A stretch of DNA of 64,000 bases from Camelus bactrianus (GCF_048773025.1 NW_027413960.1:65945-129944), one strand, 5' to 3'; counted from the stretch's first letter, positions 1 through 8,700 are shown. Program-made: numbers and translations. Notes: a model not told the origin generated them from the letters alone.

Positions 1-2599
1 GCGGAGGGGCGAGGGCGCGCGCGGCCCCGCCGCGGGCCCCCTCGGCGGCCCCGGGGAGGCGGGACCGGGCCACCGGGCGGTCACGTCGAAGCCGGCCGAC
101 GCGCGCTCGCGCTCGCGCGGACAGGGGCTCGGGCCCGAGGCCCGGCCCCCCCGGGGGCGGCGCGGCGGCGGCGGCCGGTCCACGACGGCCAGCCGGGGCC
201 CGACTCGCGCTCGGGCGAGCGCGCCGGAGCGGGGGCGCGGCGGCGGGGGACGACGGGCCTCGCCCGCACGCGACGACGCCCGCGGGCGGGCGGGCGGGCG
301 GCGGCAGACACGGTGAGGGGCCGCGGCGGGCCCGGGAAGCGAAACGCGCCGGGGCGCGGCCCGGGGACGGGCGGACGGAGCGGACGGGGGAAAGGACGGA
401 CAGAGAGAGGACGCGAACGACGAGCGAGGCAGCGGCCCACGGCCGGCGCGCCCGCGGACGGGCAACGCCGCCTGGAAGCCGGTAAGCGGGAGAGGAGGGC
501 CGTGGAGCCACCGCCAGGGGCCCGCGCCGGAAACCCAGACGCGAGTCGGCCGCCGGGGTGCGACACGGGGTCTCACCGCCACGGGCCCTCCGGCACGGGG
601 GCGGCCCCGCGGCACCCAAGGCGCGCCGACTGGCCCTCTCCTCGGCACCCTCACGGGGGCCCAACGGCCACCCTCGCCCGACACCGCAGGGCCTCAGGAC
701 GGCCCACCGCAAGGCTCTCCCGCCGCACGGGCCGGCGCTGCCCCGCCCCGCCCCGACGCGCACCCAAACAAACGTTCGCGCCGTGCCGAAGCACCCCACC
801 TCCCCCCGTCGGGTCCGACGACGCTTCACCCGGGGCCGCCTCCAGGGGAGGAACAGCACCCACAACGCGGTGAGGCCACGTTCTGGTCCCAGGACGGGGG
901 GGGTCGGCGGGGGAAAGGCTCGGCGCGGGCGGCCATCGGTCCTGGCAGGGCAGGGGAGGGCCGGCGGCGGCGACGAGGAGGGGCCCGCTCGCGCGCAAGA
1001 GCGACGGCCGGCAGGGGTCGTGGGTGCGGGCGGGCACCAACCCAGGGAAGGGGAAAATCTCGAGACACGACCGGGCCGCCGGGGAAACCACCGCAGGATC
1101 CCACCACCCCCACACGTGGGGGCGGCCCCGCGACGCCCAGGACGCCGGCCGGCCTCAGCCAACCCTCGGCGGTTCCTCCCACACCCCGGCCCCGCCCGCC
1201 GCCGGGACTCGCGCGCAGCAGGCTAACCCCCCCAACTCCAGAGGGTAGCCCCTTCCACTCGCTCACTCGTCCGTCTGCGTCTCGTCTGTCCGTCCACCAC
1301 CACCACCCAGCTTCGTCTGGCTCGCCCCCAGGCCTCGCGGCCCGGGGAAAACGCTGCCGAGCGAGGCGGCCCGACCCGTGGCCACGCACCGCCACCGGTG
1401 GCTGCGTCTCGGGACCGGAACAGGTGGGGTGGCTCCTCGCGGCGCGGAGACTGGGGGGGGGCCCAAGTCGGGGTGGACCGCCTTCCCCCTCCCCCCCACG
1501 GCACGCGCCGGGGAGGCCAAGCCCGCGCACACGCGCGCGCGCGCTCGCACGGCCCCGCGCCAGACGCCGGGCCCGCCCGGCGGAACCCTCCCCCGACTCG
1601 GAGGGGGGAGGCGCGGCCACAGCAGGCCAAGAACAGCACTCGGCCCCACCGCGGGGCCAGCGCAGCCCACACGCCAAAGCGACGGGGCCCTGCCCACACG
1701 CCGCGGCAGTCGCTCCCCGTGGAGAGTGACTGCACGCTCTGGATGGAGGAGCGGCGGCTGGGGGGTCCGGTGCCCCCAAGGCTCCCCTCTCAGATCGCTA
1801 GAGAAGGCTTTCTCACCGAGGGCGCATCGCCCCCCACCCAGCGTGCCCCGTTCAGGCCTACGGAAGCCCGCCGACGTGTACGCCAGCGCTCGGCTGGGCA
1901 GGAGGGGTCTGCGGTAAGGGTAAGCAGCGGGCCAAGAAGCGAGCGTTCGCGGTCGGGACCGGGGAGAGCCCGTGCGTGCCACCTCGCGAGGAGACGCACC
2001 CAAGACCGCGTGGGGACGGGACAGACGCCCGCCCCTCACCGGCACATCACCCGGCCCCACCACGATCGCTCCCACGCCCGGGCGCGAACCCCGCTGAGGG
2101 GGACCCACCCGGCGTGCGCCCGGCCACGTCAGTCCCCCCCCCGGTACAGGGTGAGGACTGACGTTCAGGAGGCGGCCCCGGCCCCACCGAGGGTGGGGAG
2201 CGGACACGCCTCGCTTACCGTCTCGACCCCTCCCCCACGCCTCAAGAGAGGCGCTCGGAGACACGACCACCGCAGGGGTTACCCGAGAGGACTCGCTGGG
2301 GACGGGAAGCGATGCCGCCGCTCGGCCTCGGGCACCTGAGGGACAACCTGGAGCGCTCCAGGGGCACCGCAGAGGGACCAAGGCGAGACACGCTCACACC
2401 CCGACGAGGGGGTACGTGGCGTGGCGGCGGGGCAGCCCTCCCCCGCCGCGGGGGAGGGCCGCTCGCGAGACAGGACGCCGAGCAGGCGAGGAGGCGAGAG
2501 TGTCTGCCGCGTCGCAAGACCCCGGCCTCGCCGACACCACAAGGCACGGGAGACCGAGGTCGGGCCGGAGTCCGCACCCCTGCCTTCCCCCCGCCACCC

Positions 2600-2736
2600 A
2601 CGGGCGGCAGAGGAGAGGCGAGGGGCCCGCAGGCAGAACGAGAAGAGAAGCCACGTTCGCCATGAACGTCCCCGTCCCTCGTCTGGCGCGGCTTAGGCCC
2701 GGCCCGGGGGAGCATGACTTCACCACATCGGTCAGG
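2600..2736 (-). other. Conserved early pre-rRNA cleavage (A'/01) region of the 5' ETS
   Basis: On the minus strand this reads CGATGTGGTGA, GTC, TGCTC, CCCGGGCCGGG, then GAGGGACGGGGACGTTC and TGGCGAACG. Human 5' ETS has the same order of blocks just downstream of its first processing site (about +414) and mouse has it near +650. Here it begins about 497 nt from the start at 3232, between the two. The region is known to bind U3 snoRNP and nucleolin for the first cleavage. The match fixes the identity, the strand and the position within the ETS. The exact cleavage nucleotide cannot be read from sequence alone. Confidence 0.85.
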
Positions 2737-2774
2737 TGAGTGAATGAGTGAGTGAGTGAGCGAGCGAGCGAGCC
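2735..2774. repeat. GTGA/GCGA tetranucleotide repeat in the 5' ETS
   Basis: Short run of GTGA, then GCGA units on the plus strand (TCAC/TCGC on the transcribed sense strand), directly before the conserved A' block. It probably varies in length between rDNA copies. Confidence 0.8.
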
Positions 2775-3211
2775 ATGTGGGGCAGGGAGGCCCCAGAGGG
2801 GAGGGCCCGGCGAGGACAACCACCAGAGGGGCCTGCTTTCAGCCTCGCCAGGCGCCACCCACTCCTCAGTCCTCTCCGAGGAGAGCGGCCAACGACCCCA
2901 GGCGGGGAATGCCTGACACGCGGCACGGAGCCTACGGGGGTGGGGTCGCGCCGGCCACCACCGGGTGCCTGCGGCGGGGAGCGCACGGGGTAAAAGACCC
3001 ACGCCGCCACCTCACCCCACCGCCCTCGGGCCACCAGAGACCGGAGGTGGCACCACGGGCCACGTCAGCTGGACGCACACACGAGAGCCGGCGCGCAGGC
3101 CCGGGCGGGCGGCTCAAGTGTCAGAAGCGGAGTCGGCTACCAGGCCAGGGCTCACGCAGAGAGAAGCCAGAGCCTCGCACGCGTCCGGAGACCCAACACT
3201 CGGTGACAGAC

Positions 3212-3282
3212 ACCGAGGAAGACCGTGTCAGCACCTATCTGCTGGCAGAAAATGCCCAACACGACAGGAAAAATGACAGCGC
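3212..3282 (-). promoter_or_regulatory. RNA polymerase I core promoter and transcription start (3232)
   Basis: On the minus strand GGCATTTT (3256-3249) is followed after 16 bases by GCTGACACGG (starting at 3232). Human rDNA has GGCATTTT, the same 16-base spacing, then GCTGACACGC with +1 at the first G; mouse has ACTGACACGC. I therefore place +1 at 3232. This core is where SL1/TIF-IB and UBF recruit polymerase I. The initiator differs from human only after GCTGACACG. The UBF-bound upstream control element would fall near 3339-3388 by the human spacing, but I see no motif that proves it. Confidence 0.9.
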
Positions 3283-3390
3283 CCAGAAACGGGGCGGGTC
3301 CACGATTTGCAAGGGGGGACCCCGGGACCTCGGTCCGGCCACCTGCCCCCAGCCCTACCCCCATAAATGGCAGCCCCGAAGCTCTCGGGG

Positions 3391-3406
3391 CCATCTGATC
3401 GACCGG
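3391..3406 (-). promoter_or_regulatory. Promoter-proximal TTF-I site (T0), diverged Sal box
   Basis: On the minus strand 3404-3395 reads GGTCGATCAG, one base from the Sal-box core GGTCGACCAG. It is followed by ATGGCC, close to the usual WWNTCC tail. It lies about 163-172 bp upstream of the start, where mouse T0 lies (about -170). TTF-I bound at T0 arrests incoming polymerase and recruits chromatin remodellers that switch rRNA genes on or off. Position and orientation both support the call; the core mismatch lowers the certainty of binding. Confidence 0.7.
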
Positions 3407-3530
3407 GGTGGGGGGGTTTGGTAGGGGGAGGGGAGAGGGGATGGGAGAGGGGAGGGGGATTAGGAGGAGGCTTAGGAGGAGGAGTGGGAATGGGAATGGG
3501 AATGGGAAGGGACGAGAGGGAGACGGGATC
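3405..3530 (+). repeat. G-rich purine tract upstream of T0, G-quadruplex candidate
   Basis: The plus strand has seven or more runs of at least four G between 3405 and 3460, then GGATTAGGA-type and GGGAAT repeats up to about 3510. The complementary strand is a pyrimidine tract typical of rDNA promoter flanks. It directly abuts the T0-like site, so a folded G-quadruplex could affect TTF-I access. Folding is inferred from the G runs only. Confidence 0.75.
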
Positions 3531-4103
3531 AGGCCGGGGACGCCCTGCCCTTTTCTCGCCCGCGTGGCCGGGGACTCGGGGAGATGCCACAGAGGCGCCT
3601 CCGACGAGAGGGCCCCCCACGAGGGACCGCTCCCGAGCACCGGGCCCCGGGCCCCGGGCCGGGGAAAGCCTGCCTCCCCCACATCCCTCGCAGGACGCCC
3701 CCGTGCCGGTCCCCGAGTCCGGATGAAGTCTCGGTCCCTCCAACGCCACCGGAACCCACGCGGGCAGGCTTACGGGCCGGGGGGCACCCCCTCCCAGGCC
3801 TCCCGCGCCAACAGGGGCCGGCCCAGCCACGTCTCCGGATCCATCGGGACTCAGAAAACATTTCATCCAAGGAGGCGCCTCCGACGACCGGGAACCCCAG
3901 CGCGCCCGTCCACGGCCTCACCGCACTGGGCCCGGGCCGCTCCTCGCCTCAGGAGCAGTCGTCCAAGGGACGCAGACGAGGGCCTGACCACCTAGCCGCC
4001 GGCGGCCCGGGCGCGGGACACTCTCTCCCTTTCCCCCGCGGCGGCAAGGCGCAGGCCGTGTCCGATCGGCTCGGGTCGGTCTCCGCGGCTGGAGGGGCAC
4101 AGG

Positions 4104-4121
4104 CGGATGCTGGTCGACCAG
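4104..4121 (-). promoter_or_regulatory. Second TTF-I (Sal box) site, canonical core
   Basis: The 12-bp palindrome CTGGTCGACCAG at 4110-4121 holds the exact Sal-box core. Read on the minus strand it continues CATCCG, resembling the mouse tail WWNTCCG; read on the plus strand it continues GCCAGG, which does not fit. The site is therefore oriented with the rRNA gene, about 880 bp upstream of +1. It could be a spacer terminator for intergenic polymerase I transcripts. Only one such perfect box was noticed, so this is not a downstream terminator cluster. Confidence 0.7.
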
Positions 4122-4505
4122 GCCAGGCCACACGGCTTCCCCCGGCACACGAGATCCCGGGAGCGCGGCGACAGTCACCCCCCTCATCATCCTGCGAGTC
4201 CAATCTGCGCCGAGAGCAGGACGCGCCCCGCGGCTCAGCGCCACGGGGACTGTCACCGCCGGTGTCGCCAGCCTCCCGAAGTCTGCCTCGGGCCCCGCCG
4301 CCGAGCACCATCCCTTGCCGAGGTCGCCGACGCTCGGGAGAAGAGGGACGATCTCAGAGCGGCAGCCAGATGGCGCCCGACAACCGTCGCCAACGTCCCC
4401 GGAACCGATCCCGACCGCCGCCGGCCGCCCAAACGCCCGAGCTCGTCCCGGACTGAGGCGCCGGGCGGCCCCGTGGCGTCCGCCTCGGAGCCCGCTCACC
4501 CTCGT

Positions 4506-4562
4506 CACGGCACGGCACGGCACGACACGAGGCGACACGACGCGACGCGGCGCGACGCGACC
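4506..4562. repeat. Degenerate CACGG/GACGC pentamer repeat
   Basis: Successive 5-base steps (CACGG three times, then CACGA, GCGAC, GCGAC variants) form a CpG-dense tract about 1.28 kb upstream of the rRNA start. Confidence 0.75.
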
Positions 4563-5202
4563 CCGGCAACAGATCAGGGCGGGGAGGACGGAGGGAGCCG
4601 GGGTTTGGCAAGACACGGCCGGCCGGGCGGCTTGCCGCGAAGGGGACGCGCTCCCCCACGCGATTCCCCGGGCGGGGGAGATCACACGGACACGCCGGCG
4701 GGGCCGGGGCCCACGCCGCGGGTGGCCCAGAGCGACCAGACGAGATCCCGGGTTCCCGGGTGGGAGGTTGGGAAGGGGAGGAGGGGAAGAGGAGGGAAGG
4801 CGGGGCTGGCAAACCGAAACCAGGCGAGCGCTCAGAGAACAACGCAGGAATCGGCTTTGGAGTCCGTCCTCTCGAATGCGGGAGGTCTTTCGAAAGCAGA
4901 CAGGCAAAGCCAGAAGCTAGAAAAGAAAGGATGAAGACCGCGAACCCCATCGAAGCGGAAAGAGAAATCGATCTCGGCACAGATCGCGACAAAGCCCAAA
5001 GACAACAAACGGGCGCGTGGGGAAAACGCACTCGCGGTCGGTCGTGAGAACACGGACGTCAGCACGGCTGACCACAACCGCAGGAAGGAGGAGGGAAAAC
5101 AAAAAATGCGGGCGGGGGTTCGGGGGGGCGAGTCGATAGCCACCCGCTCGGTAAATCGAGGTTCAGTGCATCTACACAGAGCAACACTGTGCATGCGCAT
5201 CC

Positions 5203-5241
5203 GCGTGTCTGTGTGTGCGTGTGTGTGTCGGTGTGTGTGTT
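5203..5241. repeat. TG/CG dinucleotide repeat
   Basis: Alternating GT with interspersed CG steps. Such alternating purine-pyrimidine DNA can adopt Z-form. It is common in mammalian rDNA spacers. Confidence 0.8.
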
Positions 5242-5282
5242 TGACACAGTCAACGTGGACAAGGAAACTGTAGCCCCATCCG

Positions 5283-5492
5283 AAAAAAAAAAAAAAAAAG
5301 AAAGAAAAGAAAGAAAGGAAAGAAAGAAAGGAAAGAAAGGAAAAAGGAAGGAAGAAAGGAAGGAAGGAAGGAAGAAAGGAAGAAAGGAAGGAAGAAGGAA
5401 GGAAGAAAGAAATGAAGAAAGGAAGAAAGAAAGGAAGAAAGGAAGAAAGGAAGGAAGGAAGGAAGGAAGGAAGGAAGGAAGGAAGGAAGGAA

Positions 5493-5544
<52 letters not shown>

Positions 5545-5548
5545 GAAA
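5283..5548. repeat. Long GGAA/GAAA polypurine tract in the rDNA spacer
   Basis: An A-run of about 17 leads into some 265 bases of pure purine: first mixed GAAA/GGAAA, then GGAA units (about 5444-5490), then perfect GAAA units to 5548. On the rRNA sense strand it is a TTTC/TTCC pyrimidine tract lying roughly 2.05-2.3 kb upstream of the promoter. Mirror-symmetric purine tracts of this size can form triplex DNA and tend to be length-variable. The long K/R/E/G and F/S/L frames here are repeat artefacts, not genes. Confidence 0.95.
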
Positions 5549-5772
5549 CATGAAAACAAACGACAAAACCCACCACCAAAGGGAAATCAAGTTGTAGAAC
5601 TACTCTGGGGTTTAAAAACAAAAACAAAAACACCGTAGAAAAAGCACAACCGCAGCCATCAGGGGTTCCTCTCCTCAACAGTCCAAGAACTCGGTCAACT
5701 CCACCTCCTAGAAGCCAGAAAACCAGGGATGAAACACGTGCAGGAGACCCAAACGGACGTTTTCAGTTTAAA

Positions 5773-5817
5773 AGGAAAAAAAAAAAATTATTTTTTTCCT
5801 CCCCCAAATGGGGGAGG
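5773..5817. repeat. Compound inverted repeat
   Basis: AGG plus A-run, then TTA, then T-run plus CCT (5773-5800) can fold back on itself. It is immediately followed by CCTCCCCC-AAAT-GGGGGAGG (5798-5817), a perfect 8-bp stem with a 4-base loop. The two hairpins share CCT. It sits directly before the SINE head, so part may be the SINE's own 5' G-rich start mirrored by chance. Confidence 0.6.
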
Positions 5818-5821
5818 GGGC

Positions 5822-6048
5822 GAGGGGGAGGATGGAGCGTAGAACTCAGCGGCAGAGTGCCTGCCCAGCACGCGCGAGGTCCAGGGTTCGATCTTCAGGA
5901 CTTCCGTTCAAGTCAATAAGGAAGTCGGTAAGTCAGGCAATCACTAAGTCAGGCAACAAACCAGCAAAAGAAACGAATTACCTCCCTCCCCGAATAAACA
6001 AACAACCACCGAAAGCAACAACAGCAGCAAGAACCAAAAAAAAAAAGG
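5822..6048 (+). mobile_element. tRNA-derived SINE, resembles camelid Vic-1
   Basis: The head runs from about 5822 with a polymerase III box A-like TAGAACTCAGCGG near 5840 and a clear box B GGTTCGATC at 5885-5893, preceded by GAGGTCCAG. The tRNA-unrelated part contains AATTACCTCCCTCCCC near 5977, then an A-rich tail ending in an A-run at about 6037-6047. The arrangement GAGGTCC-GGGTTCGATC plus a tail with AATTACCTCCCC matches my memory of the Vic-1 SINE of camels and llamas. The copy is diverged and has a distorted middle (about 5905-5970). No clean target-site duplication was found. A related cetartiodactyl tRNA-SINE is the alternative. Confidence 0.72.
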
Positions 6049-6110
6049 CCTAAATAAATAAATAAATGTAAGTAAGTAAATAAATAAATAAGTAAGTAAA
6101 CAAACGAACA
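6049..6110. repeat. AAAT/AAGT tetranucleotide repeat at the SINE tail
   Basis: TAAA and GTAA units follow the SINE tail, as commonly grows from SINE poly(A) ends. Confidence 0.85.
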
Positions 6111-6394
6111 CAATTTAAAAAAGGGGAAAACGCACACATTTCCGTTTCCAAGAGATATCCGACAGGCCCAGAACCTGGAATCTCGACAGCAAGTTCCAAA
6201 AACAAGCAGAAAGTGCCTGCTCCTGACGGAACACGTGATAGAGACCACCGTTCGAGATGGGCCTGGTGGGCGGGCTGGCAGGCGGACACAGAGCTCTCGA
6301 CTCATACCTGACAGACTCCGCTCTCCGACGGAAGACAGAAGGCAACACGGAAACAGGGGTTGGTGGTGGGGGCGAGGGGGAGAGGGCGAAACGG
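6111..6394. other. Unassigned spacer segment
   Basis: Moderate-GC rDNA spacer between the SINE and the L1 fragment. It contains a G-rich stretch at 6358-6385. No gene, RNA or repeat family is recognisable. Confidence 0.5.
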
Positions 6395-6917
6395 AGGTGG
6401 AGGAAAGCCATTAGGGAAAACAGGACAGAAGTCCCTCAAAACATTCCACAGAAAACTCCTGGAAGACCCGGCAGTTCCACTACGGGCCCGCGGATGGACG
6501 AATGGACAGTGCCACGTGGTCTGGAGAGACCTACACCTAGAGGGGATGATGTTAACTAAGTGACTTAAGTTCGAGAGGGATGTTGTCACTTCGAGGCAGA
6601 ATCCCCAAGACAATACGCAGGAACACATGCAAGGAAGCTGAAACAGGCTCATGGATACCAAGAAGAACAATGAGTGCAATGGGTGAGGAGAGGAAAAAGT
6701 ACAAGCTTCCAGTTAACTCCAATTAATAAATACACAAATTACGGGAGGTCATGGACAGCAGGGCGAGTAGAGTCAATCCATACTATTGTCATGACGCTGT
6801 CCGGTGACTGATCCGTAACCAGACTCATCACGGTGATCATCGTGGAACATGGAAGAATCCCGAATCGCTATGTTGGACACGTGAAAACGGACATCCCCTT
6901 GTCAGGTCAATTATGAG
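6395..6917 (+). mobile_element. LINE-1 3' end (ORF2 end and 3' UTR), decayed
   Basis: This is a 5'-truncated L1. It opens with a diverged match to the L1 ORF2 3' end (GCCATTAGGGAAAACAGGAC near 6408), then has an internal loss. The 3' part follows the usual order of an L1 tail region: AACTAAGTGACTTAAGT (6553), GAAACAGGCTCATGGATACC (about 6641), GGAAAAAGTACAAGCTTCCA (about 6692), CACGGTGATCAT (about 6830), CGCTATGTTGGACACGTGAA (about 6867), GTCAATTATG (6905-6914). No coding capacity remains. CpG content is higher than usual for an old L1, as expected inside an rDNA spacer under gene conversion. Confidence 0.8.
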
Positions 6918-6925
6918 AGACAGTA

Positions 6926-6926
<1 letters not shown>

Positions 6927-6970
<44 letters not shown>
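6927..6970. repeat. GA dinucleotide repeat
   Basis: GA repeat interrupted once by ACA. It starts about 10 bp after the recognisable L1 end and may have replaced or grown from the L1 tail. Confidence 0.85.
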
Positions 6971-6992
6971 AAAATTCTCACTGTCTTACCGG

Positions 6993-7019
6993 AAAAAAAA
7001 AAAAAAAAAAAAAAAAAAA
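6993..7019. repeat. Poly(A) tract
   Basis: A run of 27 A. It might be the tail of a retroposed copy, but no recognisable body precedes it other than the GA repeat and the L1 end. Confidence 0.85.
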
Positions 7020-7621
7020 GAGTTCAGTGAGATAAAGAGTGGATGTAGGTGAGGGCAATAGGTGGAGGAGATGAAAACCACGACGGCGACACATGTGCGG
7101 CATCCCACACGGTGGCAGTGCAGTGTGATCCTATGCATGCTCAGCCGTCTCCTAGCCACCTCCAAGTTGACATCCAGGGTCATCCTTTTAGGTTTCGTGC
7201 TGCACTTTCGTCTGTCTCGGGCAATACTCTCCCTTGATTTTCCATGGGGGAAGGGAGGTGGGGTGGCCGGGCGGGCCACACCACGACACACCGCGTCGCG
7301 CGTGACCTGGAAAACAGATACACACCCGCCCACCACCCACGGGCTCCGAAATCGGTCACTGGTCACGACGCACACTTCGTCGGTCCCTTACGGAGCGATG
7401 GCGGACCAAACAGGCAGCGGCCAACTTTGTCGTGCACACAATGACGGTTCGTCCCTCGTGGAAACAAACTGATGACGAGACAGCGTGGTCAGGGGGCGGG
7501 TGTCCTTTCAGGAAGGACAGAGTCATTGAAAGTCCCGCACACGGGAACTGTGCCAAGGGAGATCTCCATCACCCTACCCAACCCTGATCCAAATTCTCGT
7601 TCGGGCAGCTAAGGGTCAAGG
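7020..7621. other. Unassigned rDNA spacer segment
   Basis: Mixed-composition spacer with CpG-rich patches (7255-7400). No known repeat, promoter or gene is recognised on either strand. Confidence 0.5.
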
Positions 7622-8239
7622 TCAAAGTTTCTTTCTTCCCGGGGCAGGGGTCCTTTTGGGCCTCGATGGTTGTTCAACTGGAGAGATCACCCTTGGGCTG
7701 CATATACACTTCGGGGTGGTCCACAGGGTTCCACGACAGTCCCGCCACCAGGCAGGTGGTTCCACCTGATGAAACCGGTCTGGTCTTTCGTTCCAGAAGA
7801 CAAAGGTCCGTGGCTGAAGCCAACGAGAAACCCAGGGTGTGAGTCCGGAGCGCCACCAGTCCAGGAAGATGTCTAGGCGTCGGGCTCGAAGAGGCTCGGG
7901 TGGCCTGAAAAACGCATGCGGGTTCAGGTCCACTTTCTGAGTGGCCTCCACAGCAACGGGCAGGAGGAGGGTCTCGAGAGGGGACACGGCAGTGACCTCT
8001 CTCCAGCGGATGTCCAGCTGCTCAGCCCGGCTCGGCGGGGCTTCAGGGAAAGGGCGGCTTTGGTTCTCGAGGATGCCAAGTCCAAAGCGGGAGAACCATG
8101 GGCAACGGGAGTCGGAAGAGCGTTGGCCAACCATCGGAGAAAACTCGAAGCATGGCGTGACGTGGCCCAGCGTATCAGTGGAAGGCGGGGCGGGGCGGGG
8201 AGGGGGAGGGTGGCGGGAAGCACGCAAAGATGATGACAC
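7622..8239 (-). pseudogene. Unrecognised codon-structured open frame, possible retrocopy fragment
   Basis: A 205-codon frame on the minus strand, open from MSSSLRASRHPP to PAPGRKKL. The first 40 residues are proline-rich and uninformative. The middle (roughly residues 45-165) looks protein-like: EQLDIRWREVTAV, LETLLLPVAVEATQKVDL, FLDWWRSGL, RTFVFWNERPDRFHQVE. Its third codon positions are mostly G or C, whereas random frames here are dominated by R, P and G. I do not recognise the family. The last part may continue in another frame, since an overlapping minus frame (7674-7856) also reads sensibly. A processed gene copy in the rDNA spacer has a precedent, the CDC27 pseudogene of human rDNA. 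It could equally be a chance frame in a stop-poor stretch. No promoter or splice evidence was found. Confidence 0.3.
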
Positions 8240-8700
8240 AGAACCGCATTCTCATCTCTATCACGCTGTACGAGAGTTTCCACTGAGACATGCTCCCCTT
8301 CCCCTGGTCTCTCCAAGGACGCGCATTTCTACCAAAAAATCACCCCCATTCAGACTTGTCGGCTGGCCAGATCAGCATACTTCCACGAAATTCGGCCTGA
8401 AGAGGGACAGACGTCCACGAAGCATAGCCATCGCCCCTAGAGGCTCTCGGACACCCGCTCTGCTGGAACGTTTCCTAAGGACGGCAGACGAAGACGGTCT
8501 CCACATGCTTTCCAGGAGGACGTTCCTCAGAACGAGGACCGTGACTGTTCCGAAGCCCGAATCGGTCACAGCAATTGTTCACGAGGAAGTCACGGTGAAC
8601 CATCTGGGACACCAGTCTTTCCCAACCGGTCCACGTAGGGACACGATTTGGTCCTAGCCAGAAACAGACACTTTCTCCTCACAGCATCCTTTTATTTTCA
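8240..8700. other. Unassigned rDNA spacer segment
   Basis: Ordinary-GC spacer. Short frames on both strands have no recognisable product, and I see no repeat family. Confidence 0.5.

Larger units (their letters stand above)
1..3232 (-). rRNA. RNA45S: 45S/47S pre-rRNA gene, 5' external transcribed spacer (partial)
   Basis: This is the 5' part of the RNA polymerase I transcription unit, read leftwards from 3232. It is removed during ribosome assembly in the nucleolus and encodes no protein. The minus strand is strongly A-poor and rich in G, C and T, as mammalian 5' ETS is. Just after the start, the minus strand keeps blocks I know from human rDNA: CTCCGGACGCG and AGGCTCTGGC around +45 to +70 (about 3165-3195), then TTGAGCCGCC at about 3109-3118. 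A long conserved block follows at 2600-2736. The left edge is not 18S (no reverse complement of TACCTGGTTGATCC), so at least 3.23 kb of ETS is present. The usual mammalian length is roughly 3.6-4 kb, so 18S should start a few hundred bases beyond the edge. Long open frames here on both strands are by-products of few stop codons in GC-rich DNA. Confidence 0.93.
3531..5180. other. Promoter-proximal rDNA intergenic spacer, CpG-rich
   Basis: GC- and CpG-rich spacer upstream of the polymerase I promoter. It contains GGGCCCC repeats near 3640-3660, a TTF-I site at 4104-4121, a CACGR/GCGAC short-repeat run at 4506-4562, and purine-rich GGGGA/GGA blocks at 4760-4800. Base composition drops to ordinary GC after about 4.85 kb. 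I see no tandem enhancer repeat like the mouse 140-bp elements, and no second copy of the GGCATTTT...GCTGACACG promoter within it. Open frames on both strands show no recognisable protein. Confidence 0.7.

Noticed and set aside
1-120. Start of 18S rRNA at the left edge
   Set aside because: No match to the conserved 18S 5' end on either strand. The sequence is still ETS-like.
2908-2917. CCTGACACGC on the plus strand inside the 5' ETS
   Set aside because: Considered as a promoter in the other orientation. No upstream element fits, and the minus-strand promoter at 3232 explains the region.
4104-4121. TTF-I box read as a downstream terminator of an rRNA gene
   Set aside because: Terminators come in clusters after 28S. 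Here there is one perfect box, and the promoter and 5' ETS lie on its left in the same orientation, so it is an upstream spacer site.
81-5047. Many long open frames on both strands of the left 5 kb
   Set aside because: They overlap in all frames, are dominated by R, P, G and A, and lie in rDNA 5' ETS and promoter-proximal spacer. GC-rich DNA with few stop codons explains them.
4832-5678. Long frames rich in F/S/L or K/E/R/G
   Set aside because: They are translations of the GGAA/GAAA polypurine tract, not membrane or charged proteins.
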